From contig JAYKKT010000076.1 in NCBI GenBank assembly GCA_036023115.1, positions 7,196,001 through 7,260,000 of the forward strand: DNA of 64,000 nt, written 5' to 3'. The stretch is from Brasenia schreberi (taxonomy: Eukaryota; Streptophyta; Magnoliopsida; Nymphaeales; Cabombaceae). The position numbers were made by a program, and so were the translations under genes. The notes below the pieces were generated by a model. That model saw nothing but the letters and a program-made list of their open reading frames with translations, was not told where the DNA came from and ran no database searches. Position 1 is the stretch's first letter. Each line of letters begins with the position of its first letter. Shown here in pieces: positions 11,301-21,522 of this stretch.

Positions 11301-11491
11301 ACTCCGCCCATATAAGGGATCACCCTTGCATGGCCTCAAGCCCGAATAAAAGAGAAGGGTTGTGTTAGGCTTCCAACTGCCAACATAAAACTTTGTTGGA
11401 CTTATCTACCATGGATTTTACAAATTATGATAGGGCTATGTGGAAACAAAGAATTCATGTAGCCAACCCCATATTGTTATTATTGTTGTTG
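11301..11491 (+). mobile_element. LINE-derived composite (5' end fused to 3' tail) with 14-bp target duplication
   Basis: The first 130 bp (actccgcccatataaggg..., aataaaagagaagggttgtg) match the 5' end of the RTE LINE (complement of 5800-5930). The last 65 bp (gctatgtggaaacaaag... gtagccaacccc) match the extreme LINE 3' end, with a (TTG)n tail. All coding sequence between is gone. It is flanked by identical tagaatctttccta repeats at 11287-11300 and 11492-11505, so it moved as this short unit. It can be regarded as an RTE-dependent non-autonomous element. Confidence 0.8.
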
Positions 11492-11534
11492 TAGAATCTT
11501 TCCTAGGCTTGTAACATAGTCGTTAATGTCGCAG

Positions 11535-11618
11535 CACCTAACTGATGAAGATATAGAGGCATTATTTTCTGATGAAATTTTCCAGCCACAAGCAATTTGG
11601 TCTCTTAAAGATGTACAG
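11535..11618 (+). pseudogene. IPMS: IPMS exon d
   Basis: After 'gtcgcag' the 28 codons read HLTDEDIEALFSDEIFQPQ then AIWSLKDVQ before donor 'gtaaac'. It matches the plant IPMS segment between the linker and the regulatory domain (TDxDIxALVSDEVFQPEAVWKL). The upstream partner exon is not found, so the acceptor is inferred from frame and from the preceding AG only. Confidence 0.8.
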
Positions 11619-11692
11619 GTAAACTTTATTTTGCTAAAACTTGGAAGCTCTTTTATCTTGAAATGGTTGTCGATTATAATGTTTTAGTGTAG

Positions 11693-11827
11693 GTAACTTG
11701 TGGTACCCTGGGTCTTTCAACGGGCACTATTAAACAAATAGGGTCTGATGCAGCAACACACGTGGCATGCTCAGTTGGGACAAGCCCAGTTGATGCAACC
11801 TATAAGGCTATTGATAGCATTGTGAAG
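11693..11827 (+). pseudogene. IPMS: IPMS exon e (start of the leucine-sensing domain)
   Basis: Forty-five intact codons: [19 protein letters not shown] then [19 protein letters not shown] and ending SIVK before 'gtgatg'. This is the beginning of the C-terminal allosteric domain of plant IPMS ([26 protein letters not shown]). No breaks. Confidence 0.85.
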
Positions 11828-12053
11828 GTGATGCTTTGGAAATCATTTTTATTGTGCCTCTAAATGCTTTCCAGGGAAAGATGGATAGTGCTTGATGAAC
11901 AACTTGCTTTATCTGTTTGTTTCTCATAGTGGGTTAGCAAAAATCAATGCGTAGCAAAGCCCTGGTCATTCACAGTCCAAGCCCCTGGAATTTTGTGGGA
12001 GTGGTTTATAAATTAGGCCTTCTGCATTTTCTTTTGTTGAGCTATATACCATC
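11828..12053. other. IPMS: IPMS intron up to the copia insertion
   Basis: No coding similarity recognised. The last five bases, ccatc (12049-12053), are the left target duplication of copia element 1. The intron continues after 17522. Confidence 0.5.
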
Positions 12054-12384
12054 TGTTGAAGCATTCAAACAGATAAAAGAAATATCAAGAGATGGCAACT
12101 TCACTTGTGTTTATTTGTTATTTATCTTCTATATTATATTCTGCTTTATTTTGTTTTTAAAGTTAGTTTTACATAAGCCTCATTAATCGTATTTAGGTAA
12201 ATTAGACTATCATTGTAAAGCTGATATTTAAGGGTGTGAAACCCTATCAACCGATTGTAACTTTCAGCAAGAAAGAAAGAGAACAGGAGCGACGACTGCA
12301 TAGAAACAACCCGCTACTTTGCCATCTTCTCAGCTAAGTTGAATATCATGTTTATGTATATCTGATCATTCTTTTATTTGCACA
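12054..12384 (+). repeat. 5' LTR of copia element 1
   Basis: Begins tgttgaagcattcaaac and ends ttatttgcaca. Contains the promoter and polyadenylation functions expected of an LTR; no convincing TATA box was singled out. Confidence 0.92.
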
Positions 12385-12396
12385 TGGTATTAGAGC
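12385..12396 (+). other. Primer binding site, initiator tRNA-Met
   Basis: tggtattagagc directly abuts the LTR; one mismatch from TGGTATCAGAGC. Confidence 0.85.
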
Positions 12397-13013
12397 ATTG
12401 CACTCACATTATAGGTACAAACTGTATTGAAGAAAGCTGTTGCTGAAGTGAATCAGCACGTCATTGGATGGACAGTGCAAAATTTGGTATATAAAGCTAT
12501 TGCAGAATTGAATCGGCTCGTCGTTGAATGGGCATGGCAGAATTTGGCATATAACAGGCCAAATATTTAGTTCCACTGAAGTGAATCAGGATTTGGACAT
12601 ATAACAGTCTAAATATTTGGTTTCTCTTGTTTGGCAAGATAAAATCTGACACATAATAGGCCAAATATCTGTCTCATCTTCACCAAGAAATCAGCCACGC
12701 AAAATTTACTACGTATTAAGGTACAAACTGCATCTAGTGTATGTTAAACTGATCCGAATGTAAACTGTCATATCAACAAAACATACTATTAGAGGAACAT
12801 ATATTAAAGGATCGGCAAGGCAAGGTATGCATATTTCTTTTGTTTTGTCCAAACAACAACTGCATATCATATTGTGTGACATCAACTATCGACTGCATCT
12901 TATCTATATTGAAGTGAAATAATAATCAATACACTAGCAGTTGGAATTGTAGAATATTTTTTGTCAAAAATAAATACAGTTATATTAGTTCACATACTCA
13001 AGTATATAAATAA

Positions 13014-13850
13014 TGGAAAGAAGGATGAAAGAGGAACAATAATTAGCTATAGGTGGTAACGAACAGAAACTAGAGCCATTCCAAATCATAAATATTCGTT
13101 TGCAAGGAAGAAATTATAGAGAATGGGCAAGGTCAATTGAGTTAGTTCTACGTGCTCGCAGGAAACTATCAGTGATTAAACCAAGCCAACCACAACCAGA
13201 TAAAGACAATACAGATTTTGAGAGATGGTCCAAAGATAATGCCTTAGTAAGCTCATGGCTTCTTCAATCAATGAATTAGTCTATTAGTAAAATATTTATG
13301 TATTTAGAATTAGCTATAGAGATTTGGACAGCGGTTGAAGCAGCGTTTTCAAGATAAAGCAATATTGTCAAAGAATATGAAATTATTGAGAAAATAAGAA
13401 GATGTCGACAAGGTACTAGATCAATTAGTGAGTATTACAGAGAATTAAGGAAATTATGTAATGAACAGAGATACTATGTGGAAAACAAACGCAGTCACTG
13501 TGTGAAAGAAATAACAGCAAAAATTGACATTCGAAAAGTATTTGATTTACTCTAGGGAGTCTCACTAGAATATGACTCAATCAACTTAAATATTCTCAAC
13601 AAAGAAGATCTACCATCATTGAGAACAGTATATTCACTCTTATTGAGAGAGGAAGATCGAAAAAACATAGAGAAAGGAGAACATACTCAAACCGAAAAAT
13701 CTGTATTTGTGGGTAGAGGTAATATGAATTACCAGAGGGTCGAGATTCAGGCAGAGGCCGTGGAAGAGGAAGATTTCAGAACATTGTGGAAAAAGAAGAG
13801 ATACAAGAGAACATTGCTAGTAAATTATTGAAAAACCTAAAGAGTACAAA
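13014..13850 (+). pseudogene. Copia element 1 gag (UBN2-type nucleocapsid) relic
   Basis: The frame reads LQGRNYREWARSIELVL, WSKDNALVSSWLLQSMN, a stop, IWTAVEAAFSR, IRRCRQGTRSISEYYREL, KVFDLL and TVYSLLLREEDRKN. This is the Retrotran_gag/UBN2 pattern (NY..W, NA...W.L.S, VK..Y..L). Three in-frame stops are present. A C-terminal arginine- and glutamate-rich stretch follows; no CCHC knuckle is preserved. Confidence 0.8.
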
Positions 13851-14069
13851 AACTATGGCAGTCATGTTCCTGCTACATCTGGAAAAGAAAAGGTAGAACA
13901 AAATCCTATAGATGAAATGTCTGAATTGAAAAGACAACTTGCAAAAATAGAAAATCGACTTCGTGATCAACCTTCAACTTCATCACCAAAGATTGAAATG
14001 AACCAGCCTACTTCCTATAATATCAATAGTAACTTTTCTAGAAAAAATTCTATATACTCAAATTATTAG

Positions 14070-15470
14070 GTGATTGACTCAGGGGCTGTAGATCATATCG
14101 TAGGAGATAAATCTAATTTTAAAGAATATAAAGTTACTCATACACCTCAATATGTAAAGATGGCAAATGATTCCTTAATTCTAATGGAAGGAACAAGAGA
14201 AATTGAAGGGAAGAATTTTAAACTTAATTCAGTGATATACATTCCCAAATTTCCAGTAAATTTACTTTCTCTAAGCTCTTTGGTTAGAGATATGAATTGC
14301 TCAATCACTTTTTCTTCTTCTAGCTGTGTGTTTCAGGATGTGGGGACGGGAAGAACCTTTGGACGTGGTGAATTGAAGAATGGGTTGTATCTACTTCCTG
14401 GTCCACATCCTACAATACAAAGAAGAGCATTGACAATTACCCCAGCAGAAGAAGAAATAAGACTTTGACATAGTAGATTAGGACATTTACCTGTGTCTAA
14501 GATTTGCAAGTTTGTTTCTTTTGTAATCCCAAAAGACCTGGTTATTTAATGTGATGTATGTCAGAGAGCTAAACATCATAGAGCCTCATTTCCTAGTAGT
14601 AATTCTAAGTCGTCAGTTCCATTTGAGTTAATACATTCTAATGTTTGGGGTACCCCATGTTTGATACATTCTTTAGGAAATTTTAAATACTTTGTTACTT
14701 TCATTGATGACTATTCTAGGCTCACATTTGTTTACCTTATGAAATCAAAGTAAAAAATATCATCTATTTTCCCTATAGTTGACAGTCTAATTAAGACTCA
14801 GTTTGGGTACACAATTAAAATCCTTAGATCTGATAATGGTGATGAATTTTATAATTCTACTTTAGAATCATATCTTCAAAGTCATGGGATTCTTCATCAA
14901 ACTTCTTGTGTGTACACCCCATAACAAATGAAGTTGCTGAAAGGAAATTGCTCGAAATCTCTTGTTTGAACACAACATTCCAAAATATTTTTGGCCAGAG
15001 GCGATACTTACAACTTTTTATCTCATGAACAGACTTCCCTCTATGATCCTTGGTGAAAAATCTCCATTTCACATGCTCAAACTTGATATTAATCCATTTC
15101 ACCTTATCCCTAAAGTGTTTGGATGTGTATGCTATGTTCGTGTTCACAGTCAATTTAGGGATAAACTTGATCCAAGAGCTGTCAAATGTGTCTTTATTGG
15201 ATATTCCTATGAAAAAAAGGGATATATTTGTTATGACACCAATTCACATAGGAAGTACATCTCCATGAATGTAACATTCTTTGAAACCTCTTCATTCTTC
15301 AACAATTCTACTGACTTGTCAAACTCTACCATCGAATTCTCCCAATCAACATTACTAGTGATGAGGTTGATGAAGATCACTCTATTACAGAAGATGATCA
15401 ACAACACAAAGAAAAGGAAACTCAAGTGTATAAAAAAGAGAAGAGGAATATAATTATGCCCAATTCTACA
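14070..15470 (+). pseudogene. Copia element 1 protease and integrase relic
   Basis: The protease keeps the catalytic VIDSGAVDHIVG (near 14070), followed by VIYIPKFPVNLLSLSSL. The integrase keeps the GAG-pre-integrase H-x-RLGHLP (14470), CDVCQRAKHHRASF zinc-finger cysteines (14560), then FVTFIDDYSRLTFVYLM (first Asp region, 14700) and ILRSDNGDEF (second Asp, 14825). A stop interrupts YTP.QMK, and a frameshift follows before IPKYFWPEAILTTFYLMNR (14980-15030). Confidence 0.85.
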
Positions 15471-17090
15471 GACACCACGAACCAATGGGGAGTACCTACC
15501 TCAAATTCAATTGAACCATTTGAAGAAGATGATTTGAATGCTCCCATAGCTCACAGAAAAGGGAAAAGACTATGTGGTAAGTATCCAATTTCAAAATTTA
15601 TTTCTTATGATCAATTATCTCCTAATTATCAGAATTTTATGTTAAAAGTTGAATTATATCAAATCCTAAAGAATTTTTATGAAGCCTCTCAGCAGAAACA
15701 CTGGGTTGAAGTTATGAAATCTGAGCTTCAGGCACTAAAAAAAAATAAGACATGGGAAGTCAGTAATCTGCCACCAGGAACAAAAGTAGTAAGTTATAAA
15801 TGGGTGTATAATGTGAAATTCAAAGCTGATGGGACATTAGAGAGATATAAAGCAAGATTAGTGACTCGTGATTACAGTCAGTCATATGAGATTGATTATG
15901 AAGAAACATTTGCACCTGTAGCAAAACTCACATCTATATGAGTCATTATCAGCATTGCAGCCCAAAAGAATTGGACTATGTGGCAGCTGGATGCAAAAAA
16001 TGCATTTTCATAAGGAGAACTCAAAGAAAAAGTCTATATGGAATTACCACCTTGCTATGCAAATTTAGAAAATGAAGTCTATAGGTTAAAAAAGACAATC
16101 TATGGACTAAAACAATCTCTTAGAGCATGGTTTGAAAAGTTCGGTAGAAGCATCATCAATCTTAGATATCAGAAGAGTGTAAGTAATCACACATTATTTT
16201 TTAAAAAGGGGGAGAGGCTGACAGTATTATTAGTATATGTTGATGATATTATTGTGACAGGAGATGACGTTGAAGAAATTTAAAAATTAAAATAGGATCT
16301 ACATCGATATCAAGGATTTAGGAAGATTACATTATTTTTTGGGTATTGAAGTGGCTTACTCAGGCACTAATATCTTCTTAAATCAAAGAAAGTATATGTT
16401 GGACTTACTGTAAGAGGTTAAATTGGAAAATTACAAACCAATATATACTCCTATGGATGTTAATCAAAAACTCTGAATGGATGATGGAGCTGATAAGGTG
16501 GATATAACTAGATATCAACAACTTGTTGGAAAACTTATATATTTGACCATCACACGTCCATACATTGCATATGCAGTAAGCATCGTCAGTAGATTCATGC
16601 AGTCACCATCAAAGTCCCATATGGATGCTGTATTTCATATATTAAGATATTTAAAGGCTACACCTGGACAAGAAATTGTATATAAGTACAATGGTCATAC
16701 AAATATTGAAGTTTATACTAATGTTGATTGGGAAAGTTCTATAGATGATAGAAAATCAACTACAGTATATATAACCCTTGTTGGAGGCAATATAGTATCA
16801 TGGAAAAGCAAGAAACAATCAGTTGTGGCAAGGTAAACACCAAAAGCTTAATATAGAGCAATTGCATCTAGCATATGTGAAGGAAAGTGGTTGCGTTCTC
16901 TACTGATGGAGATAGGTCTACATTCAGGTGACTCTATTTCTACATTTTATGGTAGTAAAGCAGCAATACAGATAGCCTCTAACCCAGTCTATCATGAGAA
17001 GACAAAACATATTAAAATTGATTGCCACTTTATACGAGACATCATACAAACTAAGGAATTTCAGCTAGAACATGTGAGGTAAGGAAGTCA
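15426..17090 (+). pseudogene. Copia element 1 reverse transcriptase and RNase H relic
   Basis: The RT opens with HWVEVMKSELQALKKNKTW and VSYKWVYNVKFKADGTLERY (15690-15850), continues DYEETFAPVAKLTSI, then KKTIYGLKQSLRAWFEKF (16090) and the catalytic VLLVYVDDIIVTGDD (16230). RNase H keeps VYTNVDWESSIDDRKST (the first catalytic Asp of YTDADWA is Asn here), NIVSWKSKKQSVVAR and HIKIDCHFIRDII. Stops at 15941, 16009, 16281 and 16835 and several frame changes inactivate it. Confidence 0.88.
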
Positions 17091-17177
17091 GTGTGTTGAT
17101 ATCCTTACGAAGGAACTTAACAAAAACCTCTTGGTGGAATTATATAGCAAGTTGGGTGTAACATCTATCTTTCACCC

Positions 17178-17191
17178 AACTTGAGGGGGAG
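17178..17191 (+). other. Polypurine tract of copia element 1
   Basis: 'acttgagggggagtg' directly before the 3' LTR; purine-run primer for plus-strand synthesis. Confidence 0.75.
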
Positions 17192-17522
17192 TGTTGAAGC
17201 ATTCAAACAGATAAAAGAAATATCAAGAGATGACAACTTCACCTGTGTTTATTTGTTATTTATCTTCCGTATTATGTTCTGCTTTATTTTATTTTTAAAG
17301 CTAGTTTTAAATAAGGCTCATTAATGGTATTTAGGTAAATTAGATTATAATTGTAAAGCTGATATTTAAGGGCGTGAAACACTATCAGTCGATTGTAACT
17401 TTCTGCAAGAAAGAAAGAGAATAGGAGCGGCGACTGCACAGAAACAACCCGCTACTTTGCCATCTTCTAAGCTAAGTTGAATCTCATGTTTATATATATC
17501 TGATTATTCTTCCTTTTGCACA
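17192..17522 (+). repeat. 3' LTR of copia element 1
   Basis: Begins tgttgaagcattcaaac and ends ccttttgcaca; same length as the 5' LTR, with about 27 substitutions and no clear indel. Confidence 0.92.
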
Positions 17523-17527
17523 CCATC

Positions 17528-18278
17528 TAGTGACAAAGCTTATAAGACTAAATCCAATAGGAAATTGCTTCTTTAAGGCACTCGAAAAGAAAAGAAAAAG
17601 GTAGTGAAATCTGTAGTTTTTGTCATTTTGATGTCAAGGTTCGTGCATATATTCGGCAAATGTTTGGTTTTTACTAGTATGATCCTTTTCTAGAAGAGAA
17701 ATAACGTTGCTCTATTACCAAAAGAGGTCAAAGTGCAAGCATATACTTGGAGACAGCATATGATTCAGATGATAAGATGTGCAGCTTTGGTTGCTGTTGG
17801 GGCAATCGACAAGCTAGTGCCTTTAACTGAACTTTACTAGTTAGAATATCATGGGAATACTTAAGTAAGTCCAATGATCATGAAATGCAACATCTGAAAC
17901 AATGTAACATTTTTTTGTGGAAATCAAGGTTGTAAGCTTATCATGGATCAAAGAGATGAGAACCTCTCCTCATTATTTGTGTTCTTCTGCATATTCTGTT
18001 TGTAGATTATTTTTGTTTGTTTGATTTCCGATATGCTGCATAATCATGCCATATGCATGTAGCATCGAATAGTTAGTTGTGTGCAGAAAGCAAAACTAAG
18101 ATATTGTACCACGGCTTGCATATAAACATCGTAACTTTTTCTGGAAAAAACAAAAGAACACCTAAAAAAGAGATACCTCTTGCATGATAATTCACCCGTG
18201 GAACATGCAGTAAATATTTAACAAAGCTTTCAAATGTTCAATTTACTATGTGCATATTATGAAATTATAAAACATACA
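17528..18278. other. IPMS: IPMS intron remainder, no gene recognised
   Basis: Continues the intron interrupted by copia element 1. No frame of recognisable family on either strand. Confidence 0.45.
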
Positions 18279-18297
18279 AAAAGGCACAGCAGTGCTA

Positions 18298-18676
18298 CAA
18301 CAACAACAACTAAGCCTTTTCCCCTACTAGATGGGGTCGGCTACATGGATTCTTTGTTTCCACATAGCCCTATGATGTGCCATGGCTGCAGTTAATTCAA
18401 TATAAACTAGATCATTCTTTATAGTTTCTTTCCAACACTTTTGTGGTCATCCTCTTCCAATCTAATTTTTCATATCTTCTTAAGGGAGCGTCATTTGGTC
18501 ATCTTTCTACATGTCCAAACCATCTTAAATAATTTTCTCATTTTATCTCTATTGGTACTTCTCCCAATTGGTTTCTAATAACCCTTGTGTGACCACTCAT
18601 CCATCTCAAATCTTCATTTCTGTTATGGACATCTTTTGCATATGTTGATGATTAACTGCCCAACACTGAGAACCAT
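18298..18676 (-). mobile_element. 5'-truncated RTE LINE tail with 19-bp target duplication
   Basis: Plus strand starts acaacaacaacaactaagcc, the complement of the LINE 3' end, and extends about 380 bp into the C-terminal coding region (complement of the CWxVNQQHVQKM segment near 18650). It is flanked by aaaaggcacagcagtgcta (18279-18297) and aaaaggcacaccaatgcta (18677-18695), two mismatches in 19. Confidence 0.85.
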
Positions 18677-18695
18677 AAAAGGCACACCAATGCTA

Positions 18696-19837
18696 AAAGA
18701 CAATTTTTAGAGCACAATAACAAACATAAGTTCTTATAATTCAAATGTTTGAAACTTTAAAAAGAAAAACAAAGTTTCTGACAAAATGTAATAATCTTAA
18801 ACAAGGCAATCTTCATCACCATTTTTGGTCTAAAATAATTCTTCCCTACAAAACTCCAAATCTCCAGCACACAGAGCAATTGAATAAAACCAACTATAGC
18901 AAAAAAAAAACTAGTGTTCTTCCCACAATACTCTTGGAAGTAGGTAAAAGTCATGCATACGATCTTATAGTCTGTTAACAAAATAAAACACATGACATCA
19001 CTTGACCAGACTGTGTTTAGACTCTAGAGTTTATCTTATGATGCATACGATAAGGCTCCTATATCTTAAGATACACAGTGCAAATCAATATTGCTGAATA
19101 TGTGCGGATCATATTGTACACATCCTTCCATACAATACCATACAAACTGACACAACAGTAATCCATTCCACCACATTCAAGTGAATGATGCTTCAAGGTA
19201 TATAGTATACTTCAACTTGCATGCTACAACATTTGATTGTGTGTGAGAAGATGATGTACAACTATTTTTCCATTTGTAGAACAAGTTGTACTCATGTTGA
19301 CTTGGGGTTGCATTACGGTTCTTAGTGAAACCGTGCTGTTTCCTGGTTCTACTTCTGAAGGTGACAAGAATCTTGCAAAATTAGTAAAACAGTTTATAGT
19401 GGTATGACCATATCGCACACATGGTATGGTACGACACTTGACTTACATCAAGTCAACTCTCAGTTGCAAACACTAACAATTCCATCATGTTTAAGATGGT
19501 TTATTTCCCATATCCATGTTTTGCTGTTTTGTTTTAACATGATGATTAGTGTCGTTTTTCAATAATCCCTTTCTTATTAATTGTGAACTGTTGACTTTTC
19601 ACCATCGAAAAGATGGAAACCTAGAGTGACTAACCATGATAAAACTTTTTAAGATAGTAATAAACAATGTAAAACACAGACATCGTTGGATGAACAATTG
19701 GTGGCTGTATTCATGCAAACAAGAACGTGTACCACCATGTGTCATCATGGTTAGACCGTTATTGTACTTTACCAAATTAAGTAGATGAGCGTTGGCATTT
19801 TCCTTTGTTTTGTAAATTTAAGTTCCTCTGATTGAAG
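18696..19837. other. IPMS: IPMS intron, no gene recognised
   Basis: AT-rich. Around 19030-19130 and 19400-19430 are short 'ataccatacaa', 'tatcttatgatgcatacgat' and 'ggtatggtacgac' motifs that faintly recall hAT subterminal repeats, but no terminal inverted repeat or target duplication could be fixed. Confidence 0.4.
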
Positions 19838-19983
19838 GTGTCGGTAACACTTCTGGAGTACTCCCTCAATTCTGTGACAGAAGGCATTGATGCGATAGCC
19901 CATACACGAGTAATCATACGTGGAGAAAACGGTCATACATCTGCACATGCCTTGACTGGGGAGAGAAAGCACCGCACTTTGAG
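19838..19983 (+). pseudogene. IPMS: IPMS exon f
   Basis: Intact frame: [47 protein letters not shown], then a split codon across the donor 'gttttc'. It matches the plant regulatory domain ([31 protein letters not shown]). A stretch of introns and transposons of 8 kb separates it from exon e. Confidence 0.85.
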
Positions 19984-20060
19984 GTTTTCTAGATGGTCTA
20001 TTATTTAGTATTTATTATTGTTAAATCATTTCATACTACAACCTCGTTTTTCTTTCTCAG

Positions 20061-20184
20061 TGGTTCAGGAGCAGGGATGGATATTGTTGTTTCCAGTGTT
20101 CGGGCTTATGTGAGCGCTCTAAACAAGATGCTGGGTTTCAAGTCACCAATAAAGGCTTCCAGTAGTACGCAAGTTGCTTGGTGA
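20061..20184 (+). pseudogene. IPMS: IPMS last exon with stop codon
   Basis: After acceptor 'tctttctcag' the frame completes [27 protein letters not shown] and a variable tail [14 protein letters not shown] ending in TGA. The family ends similarly ([21 protein letters not shown]..F plus a variable tail). No breaks. Confidence 0.85.
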
Positions 20185-20319
20185 GGTATCTCTTATTTAC
20201 GATCTATTCTCCATGCCATTGATTGACCGAATAGGAAGAACATATTTGACATGTGAATGGAAGATAAAGCAATATGATTTGAGAAAATAGACTCGCTAGG
20301 GTTATCTGACTCATGATGC

Positions 20320-20842
20320 AAGAGAAAAAAATGGAGAGGAGCACCAGGTATTCTTTGTGATAAGAAGATACCATTAAAGTTAAAAGGTAAATATTATAGA
20401 GGAGCAATTAGACCTGCAATGTTTTATGATTATGAGTGTTGGGAAGTTAATCATCAACATGTACAAAAGATGTCTGTGACAAAAATGAAGATGTTGAGAT
20501 GGATGAGTGGTCGTAAAAGAAAAGACCGTATGCATAATGAGGTTATTAGAAATAAATTAGGAGTGACACCAATAGAGGATAAAATGAGAAAATATCGTTT
20601 AAGATGGTTTGGACATATAGAAAGAAGTTCAAAAGAATAACCTCTAAGAAGGTATGAAAAACTAGATTTTGAAAGTATTAAAAGAGGTAGAGGATGACCA
20701 CAAAGTGTTGGAAAAAATAATAAAGAATGATCTAGCTTATTGTGAGTTAACTGCTAACATGACACATAATAGGGCTTTGTGGAAACAAAGAATCCATGTA
20801 GCCAACCCCGTCTAGTATGAGAAAAGGCTTAGTTGTTGTTCG
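20320..20842 (+). mobile_element. 5'-truncated RTE LINE, 3' 520 bp
   Basis: The plus strand reads ILCDKKIPLKLKGKYYRGAI, then KMSVTKMKMLRWMSGRKRKD and [17 protein letters not shown], the conserved C-terminal end of RTE LINE polyproteins, followed by the 3' untranslated region and ending aaaaggcttagttgttgttc. It lies 140 bp past the IPMS stop codon, in sense. No target duplication was recognised. The 73-residue frame 20419-20640 is intact but only a domain fragment. Confidence 0.85.
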
Positions 20843-21485
20843 TAAGACTGTTTTTTGTGTTTATTTCTGCTGTTTTGCTGCGATCTTGTATTACTTCATT
20901 AGTAGGTCCAGTCTGTACGGTCACTGATATATCATATCTCTGCTTGAACCATGAAGCCCCTTATAATTTTATACATGGAACAGTAAACATGAATAAGGTG
21001 AACAATTTTAAATCGCACATGAATTATTTGATCACTAGATTGGTCACGATGTAGGTTATAATTTCTAAAAGGATGTATGTTCGCACAACATTACAAAGAG
21101 TAAAACAAAGTCATAAATAAGAAAAAAAATTGGTCCAAATATTATTAGATGAATAGATGGCAGTGTAGCTATTTGACCGGTGTTTCAGGTTCATTCAGTA
21201 GAACTGATACCCAAAGAAGAGCTGCATTTAAACACTTATATTCTAAATCCGTCACTTGTCTATTTGTCAAGAAATCAGACCATTAGATCAATTGCGTGTT
21301 GCATATGATCTGGTGTCTACAGTTCATCTTTTTCTCATTGTAAACCTCTCGGATACATGAGTCCAATTGGGTGTTGGACTAAACTAATTAGTGCACTATA
21401 AGCATATGTTGTGAATTTATCACTTAAGTATTTTGCTGGGTATTTTTATGTGTTAATGTCCAAAACACGCTTCAAACTAACCCTC

Positions 21486-21522
<37 letters not shown>

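Larger units (their letters stand above)
12054..17522 (+). mobile_element. Ty1-copia element 1, complete with LTRs, primer site, polypurine tract and target duplication
   Basis: Two 331-bp LTRs (12054-12384, 17192-17522), both TG...CA, flanked by ccatc (12049-12053 and 17523-17527). The primer site follows the 5' LTR directly and the polypurine tract precedes the 3' LTR. Domain order is gag, protease, integrase, reverse transcriptase, RNase H, which defines copia. I counted about 27 differences between the LTRs (about 8%), so insertion was not recent. Many stops in gag and pol make it non-autonomous today. It lies in sense orientation in the IPMS intron between exons e and f. Confidence 0.95.
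1439..20184 (+). pseudogene. IPMS: 2-isopropylmalate synthase (IPMS/LeuA) gene, transposon-riddled and probably non-functional
   Basis: IPMS condenses acetyl-CoA with 2-oxoisovalerate in plastidial leucine biosynthesis. Seven exons encode the second half of the protein in the right order: end of the catalytic barrel ([27 protein letters not shown]), the linker (GTYEIMSPEDVGL), and the C-terminal regulatory region ([48 protein letters not shown]) ending at a TGA at 20182-20184. Proposed exons: 1439-1537, 1623-1709, 2109-2208, 11535-11618, 11693-11827, 19838-19983, 20061-20184. The segment normally joining LGKLSGRHAL to the region before LTDEDIEAL (about 35 codons) is absent, and exon 2109-2208 needs a one-base insertion to stay in frame. 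The remaining exons keep frame and splice phase, so decay is probably recent. N-terminal exons would lie left of the window. Confidence 0.85.

Noticed and set aside
19020..19440. A MITE related to the hAT families
   Set aside because: Some subterminal-like words are present, but no terminal repeats or target duplication could be matched.
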